This document shows, one piece after another, positions 53,206 to 61,542 of a stretch of DNA of 64,000 nt (its first letter is position 1; each line of letters starts with the position of its first letter). The stretch is from Terebella lapidaria (taxonomy: Eukaryota; Annelida; Polychaeta; Terebellida; Terebellidae), in assembly GCA_949152475.1 (NCBI GenBank), contig OX424561.1, forward strand, positions 434,001 to 498,000, written 5' to 3'. The position numbers were made by a program, and so were the translations under genes. The notes beneath the pieces are model-generated. The model saw only the letters and a program-made list of their open reading frames with translations, did no database searches and was not told the origin of the DNA.

Positions 53206-53260
53206 ACGGACGTCTTTCGCTTTCCGGGACTCCGCCAGTCAGTCAGTTTAGATCTACTAG
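53206..53260 (-). other. WARS1: WARS1 5' leader next to the start codon
   Basis: GC-richer DNA upstream of the ATG with an in-frame TGA at 53241-53239. It is presumably the 5' UTR and possibly the transcription start region, but no TATA box or start site can be placed from sequence alone. Confidence 0.5.
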
Positions 53261-53527
53261 TAAATGTCTGGTTAAACACTGACACTGTAGATTCCACGTC
53301 CTTGGTCTAAACCAGATGTATATTACACGAGAGATATTTCATTTTATATGACAGATCACGTTGTTTTCACCAGTTCATGTGGTTTTTACCGACTTGAGGC
53401 AGAGCTTGCATCATCAAAATAAACTTCCGTTTGTCGCTGCATTCGCCAGATAGCAGCACATATTCAAGCGTTCATGTACACACTATCTAAACTGAAAAGG
53501 TAATTTTAGATAACCAGTCGCGCTCAA

Positions 53528-53596
53528 CCTGTCGCTTAGTTCATGCTCCGAACGTGGGGTATTATCCCACGTTCGGAGCATGAACTACCTGTCGCT
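53528..53596. mobile_element. 51-bp perfect hairpin flanked by a 9-bp direct repeat
   Basis: CCTGTCGCT at 53528-53536 and again at 53588-53596 flank a 51-bp insert. The insert is a perfect 22-bp inverted repeat (53537-53558 and 53566-53587, beginning TAGTTCATGCTCCG) around a 7-bp loop, GTATTAT. A perfect palindrome with matched 9-bp direct repeats looks like a transposition footprint; 9-bp duplications are typical of Mutator-like elements. At 51 bp it is unusually small. It lies about 320 bp upstream of the WARS1 start codon. Confidence 0.85.
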
Positions 53597-53661
53597 GTAC
53601 ATGGTCCGATAAGCCCGTCCACATTTCTTTAAACTTTAAAGTTTGTCTTTAAGTTTCTTAA

Positions 53662-54552
53662 AGTACTAGGAACATGAAAATATGATGTGAACTCAAATGA
53701 GAGACCTGGTTTTGCTAAGTAAAATGTTGTTTACGGCATGCCAATATCTCTATCGGTTAAAAAGTTGTGGCCATTTGAATGTCACATTTTGGCAGGTTAT
53801 AACATATGCTGGATTGAACACTTCTGGATTTTACGAGAAGCTAATTAGTATGCAAATGAGGTATTCGTGACGTAGAAGGGGGAATATTTTTAATTAGGCA
53901 AGTTTGAGTCTTAATATAATTGTTCTGCTCAGAATTATTGGAAACCTAAACTTTACACATTGATAGGCATGGTCAATAATCAATGTTGCTCAAAGTGTTA
54001 ATGTTGCCATGGTTACTATTCACCTGCTGGAGCCTTAGCAACCATTGGTTGCTATGGGTCCTAACTGCCGGAAACATGGGTTTGGACAGATTTTGATTAT
54101 TGTGTATTATTTATGCTTGTTGAGTCAATCCATCTTCACCTTTGGTTTTGTTTGTTCATCGATATGACTGTGGATTTGGGCCATAGCAACCCTGGTTGCT
54201 AGGGACCTTGTATCAATACTGTGCCTTTGGCAACTATCCGAATGTGAAATTCATTGACTATCAATTATGGAGAGCATGTGGAATAAACTTTGTTGAATAA
54301 TTGCAATTTCTAAAGACTTGATATGCCGATAAAACCAGCTAATTAAAAAATGTTCCCCCTGTGACGTCATGCATACAAATTTGCATATTAATGAGCTATT
54401 TGATTTTCCAAATTGTACTCTGGGCAATTTGAACTTTGAAGCTCTGTAACTTTTGAAGTAATTGAGATATTCACGTTCTGTAAGAACCGTTCTGATCAGC
54501 TCACATGGTGCTTTAATCTGAGCTCACATCATATTTTCATGTTCCTAGTACT
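53662..54552. mobile_element. 891-bp inverted-repeat element with TTAA target sites
   Basis: TTAA at 53658-53661 and 54553-54556 flank ends that match as inverted repeats for about 30 bp (AGTACTAGGAACATGAAAAT, then ATGATGTGA). A second inverted match lies deeper in each arm (53849-53905 and about 54335-54405), including TATGCAAAT and TGACGT motifs. There is no transposase frame. TTAA targets are used by piggyBac-type and some Sola elements; the superfamily is inferred only from the target. Confidence 0.8.
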
Positions 54553-54556
54553 TTAA

Positions 54557-55289
54557 GTTTAAATTTTCCCGATTTTTCTGAAATTTGGCACAGAAAGTCT
54601 CAAAAATATTTTGGACGAAAAATCACCAAGTTTGGCTTTTGGCGGGCATTTTCTCAAAAACTGTCTGATCAGTTTTGAGATTTTTGTTTCAAAACATTCC
54701 CCTCATTTACCTCAATGATGTGTATAAATTTCATTACCCTTGAATCGCCGGTCTGTGAGTGGGGACCATTTTGATTTTTTGACGGGTCAGTAAAAAAAAA
54801 GTTTTGTCCCTAATCACATTAGGCCATTTGTAGGCAAAAAAAATTTCATTTTGCAAAAAAAAATTTTTTGACCACTTTTTCCCTTCATAATGGGAGCTGC
54901 CACAAATGTACTCATAGAACGCATGAAAATAGAGCTTCAAGATATTTGAACTTTCAAATAGGAAGTCATATATGACGATTTGTGTGATGACCTTGAATTG
55001 GACCTTTATTTACCTTGGAAGGTCAAAACGACCTTTTTGACGGAAAATTTTCGTGTTTGGCAGCTTCACCTGCAAAAATACCTAAATTTATGGGAGCTCA
55101 CGTGACAACGTTCCGACCAATCAGCTTGGGCTAAAAACTATGATCGTATAATGAAAGTTAGCCTATTTATTGTACAACGCAAAACGGACTTTTACTTCTG
55201 AAACTTGACAAATTAATGTAGGCCTATATAGTGTCAGTAAGGAATTCTATTGATTACTGGTATACTGGTATTACTGGTATATATGTCAA
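54557..55289. other. Intergenic, AT-rich, unassigned
   Basis: Long A and T runs and no gene. Short frames here (for example on the minus strand at 54734-54940) are low-complexity and not credible proteins. GGTCTGTGAGTGG near 54753 resembles part of the 436-bp MITE terminus and may be a decayed relative. Confidence 0.5.
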
Positions 55290-55700
55290 TTGACCTTTGA
55301 TACAGAGCTGGAAAGAATTTTTGCTGAGTCATCCTCGAGGTTTGTTGCATATCTCGGAAACGGTGCATTGTAGAGCAAAACGGATGTCATTCTTGGACCC
55401 AGTCTTCACCGACCTCAGACTTAGATGTCTTATGGGCTTTTCTTGCTGAGTCGGTATTTTGTACGTTCGACCATTTCTCGGAAACAGTAAGTCGGAAACG
55501 TATGCTATGGAGTGAAACTGACGTTATTTTCGGACTTGTCACCAGGACTTAATATTTTCGCACATGTATGAGGGATTATTTTGGGTGGAAATTTTATTTT
55601 CTGAGTTAGCATTTTATATTCTCAATCATATCTCGGTGGGTCGTAGAGTGAAACAGACCTTATCTTATGGGTATATTGGGTGAACTTGGGTATGGGTATG
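55290..55700. repeat. Diverged reverse-orientation copies of the 147-bp repeat family
   Basis: GCATATCTCGGAAACGGTGC with GTAGAGCAAAACGGATGTCA near 55346-55390, and GACGTTATTTTCGGACTTG near 55520, are the reverse complement of the CGTTTCCGAGATAT and GTCCGAAAATAACGTCCGTT parts of the intron 1 array. At least two or three degraded copies are present. They are older than the intronic array and in the opposite direction. Confidence 0.7.
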
Positions 55701-56048
55701 TTGGTTGAACTTTTTTTGGCATATCAGCATTTCTCATTTTCGGATAGATCTATCAGGTTATAGATCGAAAAATGGTATATACGTCGATATAATGTTTTTT
55801 GTCAATACCGTAATGGTCTGAATAATCATAGCTCAGTCGACATATTCCCGAACCATCTTCAGACCTGAATTGACGTCTGGAAACTCTACACACGATCAGG
55901 AACTCACCATTACTAAGAACTTCTTCATGCATATTGTTAGTACAGTACTCCGTAATAATTCATCTTTATGTTCTGCTCTTATTCACGTAAAGCGCATAGA
56001 ACATATGGATATGCACCTGTAGCTTACCGGCTAGCCAATAGGTGATCG
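55701..56048. other. Intergenic, nothing recognised
   Basis: Unique-looking non-coding DNA; I see no gene, RNA or element ends. Confidence 0.5.
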
Positions 56049-56470
56049 GAGGTCATCATAATATTCAGTAAGTAAATAATAAGCGAGATATTAGCCATTT
56101 TGTGCTCTGACCTTGAAAATGAGGTCAAAGGTCAAATTCAAGGTCATCAGAATATATTCATATATCATTTCCTATATGTCCACAATTGATTTCTAAGCTG
56201 CAAAGTCGATAATAAGCGAGATATTAGCCAGTTTGTGCTTTGACCTTGAATATAAGGTCAGAGGTCAAATTCAAGGTCACGAGGATATTCAGCATATATC
56301 ACTTCTGATATGTCCACAATTGATTCCTAAGCTGTAAAGTCAATAATAAACGAGATATAGGCCATTTTGTGCTCTGACCTTGAAAATGAGGTTAAGGGTC
56401 AAATTCAAAGTCACGAGAATATTCAGCATATATTATTTACTATAAGTCCACAATTGATCCCAAGTCTCTA
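56049..56470. repeat. 133-bp tandem repeat, about three copies
   Basis: The landmark AATAAGCGAGATATTAGCCA begins near 56077 and 56210, with a variant near 56344 (spacing 133-134 bp). Each copy continues with TGACCTTGAA, AGGTCA direct repeats, AAGGTCA and TGTCCACAATTGAT. The first two copies contain AGGTCA-N-AGGTCA (56122-56134 and 56255-56267); the third copy has decayed there. Confidence 0.88.
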
Positions 56471-56483
56471 ATCCCAATATTAA

Positions 56484-56901
56484 CGTAGTCCGCTGCAAAC
56501 ATTGAGGTAACGGAGAGTCAAAATTTAAAAGTCATTTCTTGAAAATTATCTCTTCAAAAAAGACATTATTTTATAGAGTAAATTATCAGCATCCTAATAC
56601 TGAAAAGCAAAAAGAGGGTTACCGTGCTCGTTTCTTCTACATATTCGATCAAAATCACACATATTTACCTAAAATGACATACATTCTGGCATTTTTGCAC
56701 ATATTTTTGTCCATATTCATATCTTGCATCGTGTTTTCCATGCGAACGGATACGGTGACCCCCTATTTTCTTTTCAGTTTTAGGATGCTGAACAGTTACT
56801 CTATAAAATATATCATTTTGAAGCTCTAGATTATGTTGATACAGGTATTTATTTAAAAAAAACCTTCGACCCCCTTCCCTCACTGTTTGGAGCGGACTAC
56901 A
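56484..56901. mobile_element. 418-bp MITE with long inverted arms and TTAA target sites
   Basis: TTAA at 56480-56483 and 56902-56905. The ends begin GTAGTCCGCTGCAAAC and, in reverse complement, GTAGTCCGCTCCAAAC. Imperfect inverted arms run roughly 150 bp inward, including TTTTATAGAGTAA and CAGCATCCTAA on both sides. Its two overlapping short frames (56539-56829 plus, 56665-56883 minus) mirror each other because of the inverted arms and are not genes. Confidence 0.87.
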
Positions 56902-57034
56902 TTAAGTGCACGTTCACCATTTCTAGATCATCTAGGCCTACTGTAGATATAGATCTAGTACACATGGCCTATATACGACATTTTGAAGTAGGCTGCAGGC
57001 TAAATAGTCGAAAAAATTAGGGCTAAATAAAATG

Positions 57035-57973
57035 CAGGTTTGGCAAGTTTTTACCCACCACGGTATTTACCATGGTATTTTACCCGGTTATTACCGATAC
57101 AGTAAAAATACCTTTTTACCCTCTTTTATGGGAGAAATGAAAATTTTCTGTAAATTTTTAGTTCCATTTCTCATTGAGACATGTTTAATCAGACAGTTAT
57201 CAAATGGGATCAGAACAAACAGAAATACCAACAATCTAAAGTTCATCTAAATGTTTCCCAGTGGGTGGGGGCAGACTACATGTAGCTTGGGGGAGACAGC
57301 TGGTAAGTTACAAAATCAGGCCAGGGCTAAAGAACACTACTGCTCCATTGATATATCTATGTCTGCTGGATTTGTTGAATTGTAAAGATTTGAAATTACA
57401 ATAAACGTCACCACAGCAGTAGCGTGGTTGGATTAATTAAACTTGTTTGATTAAACAAAGATATTTGGATACAATGCTGACACCTGATTGAGATCAGCCA
57501 GGACAGGATGTCCATAGTTTGAATAATTAAAGCATTCTCAAACTAGTGGGACCGTTCTCTGTATACATACTTCAACATCTCTGGATTTGTCATTCCCAGA
57601 GTGTGATCTGTCTAATGGTATTTCTGTTCGCAAATCTAAACAAAGCACATTGAACATGTACAAAGGTGGTCGACCTAAAGATGCTATTTGGCAACGTTTT
57701 GTACTTGACATAATTTTCTTCATGCTAATCTATCTATGCTAAATCAATAAATATGAGAAATGATTTGAACCAAAGTCGTGTCTGTCTGATATTCTGATTG
57801 CAATACATTTTGGACAACATAGGCAGTGTTATTACCCCATATATTATTTGGCTTCGAGTTTCTGCCATTTCTACCATTTTTACCCGGTAATATCCCATTT
57901 CTACCATTAATACCCATGTTTTTACCCATGGTAGGGTAGAAATACTTTTTTACCCAGTAAAACGCCAACCCTG
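57035..57973. mobile_element. 939-bp non-autonomous hAT element
   Basis: A perfect 8-bp target duplication, ATAAAATG, lies at 57027-57034 and 57974-57981. The left end is CAGGTTTGGCAAG, and the right end in reverse complement is CAGGGTTGGCG; both fit hAT termini (CAGGG start, 8-bp duplication). Subterminal DNA on both sides is rich in TTTACCC and ACCATGG motifs. No intact transposase is seen; a 61-codon minus frame at 57538-57723 is too short to assign. The perfect target duplication argues for fairly recent insertion. Confidence 0.93.
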
Positions 57974-57981
57974 ATAAAATG

Positions 57982-58438
57982 TCACAAACGAGCAGTAGCC
58001 TAGGCCTGTATGGGTGATACATTTTTAAGTTGATTAATTGTATATTGGTAAGTGGATACGGCTCTTTAATTTTTCACTGAATATAGACCTAGATTAGATC
58101 TAGTTACATAGCCTATGAGACCTCATTTTTCTCACCTGGTGAGGTTATATATAGGCCACTAGGCCCTAAGGTGCAAATAAAAGTACAGCTCATGCGACAA
58201 GCGACACTAGATGCCCACAAATTATAAACCCGCCCAGACTGACTCGCTGCACAAAGCCCGTTACAAAAGTTTGACTGGTCAGCGAAGTCACAGTGACAGA
58301 AATCGGTACGTCAACTAGCGCCATCTGGCGAACATGTACCGTAGTCCAAGACAGGTTGGGGCAGAGAGTGGCTGGGGTTCCCGCAATTAACAAAACAGTC
58401 AGGCTCATACTGGGATCAGTGAATAAAATAATACAAGA
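57982..58438 (+). promoter_or_regulatory. WDR25: WDR25 upstream region
   Basis: DNA directly upstream of the WDR25 start codon, expected to hold its promoter and 5' UTR. An in-frame TAA at 58424-58426 shows that translation in this frame cannot begin upstream of 58439 on a contiguous leader. I cannot place a transcription start or a convincing core promoter motif. Confidence 0.4.
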
Positions 58439-59312
58439 ATGGAGTATTTGAGGACATATGAAAATCTCACAGATGAAGAAAATGAATCGGTGAATTCGAT
58501 TATGGGAGATATAAAATCCAGCAACAATGACAAATCGTGCATCATTACAGAATCGGATGCAAGAGTGACCCGGACAAAAGTCGTCACATGCGGCCGTAAC
58601 GATACTCTATCAGAAATACCCAGTTCTGATACGGAGTCCGTAACTGACTCTCAAAACATAGATTATTTCAGTTTACAAAACGATAGCTCCGATAATGAAA
58701 TAGAAACTGCGAGTTCTCGAACAGACAAGCACTGCCCAACAGGAACGCAACAACAGAGAAGTTATGCTGCTGACGGCAGTTTTTGGCAGGAAGATGGAGC
58801 TGCTGAGAAGTTAGAAGGACCCACGGCCTTATGGACAGAGTGCAACCCTGATACTGGGCCGATTGACAACAACATAGAGAATGGCCAGTCGACTTCCACG
58901 AAGCGAGCAAAATACAATGCTAAAATTGTTTGTCAAGATGAAATTAAAAGTACAGACTCCAACATGAAGTTAAAGAAGAATTGTTTTTATGTACACCATA
59001 GAATAGCCCCGAGGCTGTCTGGGGTCAGACAGAAGGTGTTGATACCCCGGCGGTGTGAGGTAGAATTACCTGGTCACAATGGTGCTGTAAACAGAATCAA
59101 ATGGTGCTGTCCACAGTACAGTCACCTCTTGTTGTCGGCGTCCATGGATAAAACCATCAGGGTCTGGAATGTTTTTTCTCCACAAAAAACTTGTGTGCAG
59201 AAGCTAGGTCATCATGAGCGAGCTGTCACTGATGCCAAGTGGTCCTGGGACGGGCGCCAAATTGTCAGCGGAGGCTACGACAAAACCTGCCGCATCGTGG
59301 ACGTCGAACAAG
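58439..59312 (+). CDS. WDR25: WDR25 coding exon 1 (residues 1-291)
   Basis: WD40-repeat protein of unassigned biochemical role, orthologous to vertebrate WDR25. Residues 1-180 are acidic, Ser/Thr-rich and probably disordered. FYVHHRIAPRL near 183-193 and RQKVLIPRR near 197-205 lead into the propeller. WD repeat 1 is at about 210-245 (LPGHNGAVNRIKW, then SASMDKTIRVWNV) and repeat 2 at about 256-290 (LGHHERAVTDAKW, then SGGYDKTCRIVDVE). Human WDR25 has LRGHRGPVNTIQW and SMDKTFKVWN at the same places. The first ATG follows an in-frame TAA. The frame stays open to 59434, but homology and phase put the donor at CAAG|GTTCAT (59312/59313). Confidence 0.9.
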
Positions 59313-59550
59313 GTTCATTCAGGGCTATTAATCAGTCTGTAGCATCACCATTATTGTTGCATTACCTGTCAGGCGAATTTCTAGGTAGAGCTAGAAGAGG
59401 TAGGCCTATCAACACTGATTCAGGAAATAGGTAGATCTATGTCCGCACCTTGTTTTCACACGTTACAAAACTCAAAAGCAAGTATCACATCATGAAGAAA
59501 TGCATGCAATTTACATGTTATTATCATAAAAGTTACATATCAGTTACAGA
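59313..59550 (+). other. WDR25 intron 1, start
   Basis: Non-coding DNA after the exon 1 donor. The open frame that continues to 59434 is read-through without WD40 similarity. Confidence 0.6.
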
Positions 59551-59778
59551 TGTGGCGTAAAAAATTAATTTTCTGTTTTCTCGTCCTCCTATTTTTTCAA
59601 ACTGGGTAGGGAGGGACTTTTTATTTTTCATTTTGCAAAAAATACCGTCCTCAGCCCAAGAGAGAATTGGGTAGGCACTTTTTATTTTTTTATTTTTGGT
59701 GGGACGACATATCACACATATGAAAATAAATTTGATGTATTGATAGATTGAAAAAAAAAACACTTGCACACAGACGCA

Positions 59779-59878
59779 TTCAAACCCAAATAAATCAAGC
59801 CTCTAGAATTGAAATCATGTGTAACACATGACCTCAATGAATTAATTTCTAGACGCTTGATTTATTTGGGCTTGAAAC
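59779..59878. repeat. Imperfect palindrome of about 100 bp
   Basis: TTCAAACCCAAATAAATCAAG on the left pairs with CTTGATTTATTTGGGCTTGAA on the right, with CATGTG and CACATG near the centre. The right arm carries a few extra bases. It is probably a small foldback element or MITE remnant; no target duplication is obvious. Confidence 0.7.
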
Positions 59879-60213
59879 CTCTTGGCCGGGCACCTTGGCA
59901 CTACTGGTGTGCCATCCTCCTAGCAGTCAGCACAGACAGGATGATTCTGTGTACTAGTAGTATTATTATCAAAAACCGTCAGTTGATAATATATTTCAAT
60001 GATGAGTAATTGTGGAGATCCGTTCTATCAGTTAATATGTCCATTGAAGTATTCATGAGGAATATAGTAAATCAATTCTTGATCATAATTTTGTATGTAT
60101 TACTAGTGTTACATACACGTAACCACATAAAATACCGGTAACTGTTTTTGAAAACTGGTAGCGTCTTTGTCTCATTTGGCGGAAAGTGGAAACAAGGAGG
60201 TAAGTTAAATATA

Positions 60214-60997
60214 CAGTCAAACCTCTAATTAGTGAACACCTCTAGGACCTAGCAAAAATGTTCACTATATGGAGGAGTTCACTAATCGGAAAAAGTACCA
60301 TCAACATCGAACATGTAATCTTGTATCACAGTTTCATTGTCACATGTTACCAGTGACGTCGTCAGTGATTTGTCTGGCGAGTGAGGCCATGGCTACTGAA
60401 TAACAGTTTTGATTTCTGAGAAAGAAACATTGATGAAGTCTGAAATACATCTGGTATATATACCCTCTTAAGCAACACATTAGAAACCTAGAAATCTGCT
60501 CAAGTATTGCATGTCATAGACATAAACATTACACTGGGCACTGGGCAGGCCCCATAAAACAATGCTATGTCAAGCTGAAAATAATCTGTTTGAGTAGATA
60601 AGGTCACCCTACCCTGCAATAAATACTTGTGGCTTCCTATTGTATGATCTAGGCTGTGGAGACACCAGTTAGGCAGAAACTGGACAAGATGCAATCAGGC
60701 ATAACAGTGTGTGAGACGTGTTAATTACCTTGTTGTTGCCCAGAAGATAGATTTCTCTGCCCTGTGTGATTACAGTGCATTTGCATATGTTCACTAAGTA
60801 GAGGGTCATTTGTATTGCAAATTGATATTTGGGACCATGAAACAGTGTTCACAGTAGGGAGTTGTTCATTGTATAGAGGTGTTCACTAATCGGAAGAGCT
60901 CCTCAATGTTAAAAGATGGCGTTCATTTGGGAACGGGAAAAAGTGTGAACTGGAGTTGTTCACTGACCGGAGGTGTTCACTAATGGAGGTTTGACTG
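60214..60997. mobile_element. 784-bp non-autonomous pogo/Tigger-like element
   Basis: TA at 60212-60213 and 60998-60999 flank inverted ends reading CAGTCAAACCTC followed by TTAGTGAACACCTC, about 28 bp with small differences. A CAGT start with a TA duplication fits pogo/Tigger members of the Tc1/mariner superfamily. Subterminal copies of GTTCACTAATCGGA lie near both ends. No transposase frame is present. It lies in WDR25 intron 1. Confidence 0.9.
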
Positions 60998-61283
60998 TAT
61001 GCCTAAGTTGCATGCTGTGATTCGGTGTCTCGATTATTCACTATCCTCAAAATAGGAGCGGGAACACTTTTTATTTGAGAATCGCAAATAAGAATCCGGG
61101 AGGCTGCTTTTGAACACAGGCGGGCGGGGACGAGAAAAAGAAAATTAAATTTTTTAGGCCTGATCCTTCCTTTATATAATTATATAATTTCATAATTTCC
61201 TGAATGGAAGTAGGCATGCACATATACATGAATCAGTAGAGCTATAGATGCATGTAGTGTGTGACTCCGTGTTGTCCTTGAAG

Positions 61284-61453
61284 GTGTGTGTGTACAGAGT
61301 GTGTGCGAGGATAGTTATGTGACGTGTGTGGAGTACCACCCAGTGGATTATAACCTCGTCCTAGCGGGCTCATGCAATCAGGTGACGGTCTGGGACTCAA
61401 GAGCTGCACAGAAACCAGTCCGCACCTTCCGTTACAAGGACGTATTCGGGCAA
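61284..61453 (+). CDS. WDR25: WDR25 coding exon 2 (residues 292-348)
   Basis: Acceptor CCTTGAAG, completing Gly292, then VCVQSVCEDSYVTCVEYHP, VLAGSCNQVTVWDSRAAQ and KPVRTFRYKDVFGQ, with donor CAA|GTATGT. Counting from the shared Gly, 19 residues reach the conserved HP (YHP here, FHP in human WDR25), exactly as in human, which fixes the acceptor. It encodes WD repeat 3. About 200 residues (the remaining blades) should lie beyond the window, past the 42-bp minisatellite that starts 90 bp downstream. Confidence 0.88.
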
Positions 61454-61542
61454 GTATGTCAAACACTTCCACTTTGTTGATACAAAAACAGTACTTAGAA
61501 CAAGAAAGTTGAACAAGAATTAAAACACCAAAGACATTCGTG

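Larger units (their letters stand above)
59551..61165. repeat. Short inverted repeat bracketing most of WDR25 intron 1
   Basis: TAAAAAATTAATTTTCTG with TTTTCTCGTCC near 59556-59587 reappears in reverse complement near 61129-61157 (GGACGAGAAAAAG, then AAAATTAAATTTTTTA). Similarity extends only about 30-35 bp. Poly-T-rich GACTTTTTATTTTT motifs nearby recur on both sides. These may be the ends of one old element later invaded by the pogo-like element, or two separate fragments of one dispersed repeat. Confidence 0.4.

Noticed and set aside
54379-54400. tRNA or small RNA gene signals near octamer-like motifs
   Set aside because: I found no A/B box pair or cloverleaf; the motifs belong to the arm of an inverted-repeat element.
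57538-57723. Possible hAT transposase remnant on the minus strand
   Set aside because: It is only 61 codons with no recognisable transposase motif; noted inside the element but not called as a gene.
59313-59434. Extension of WDR25 exon 1 to a 331-residue protein
   Set aside because: After residue 291 the WD40 similarity ends at a GT, and exon 2 resumes the propeller in phase with the correct spacing; the extra 40 codons are intron read-through.
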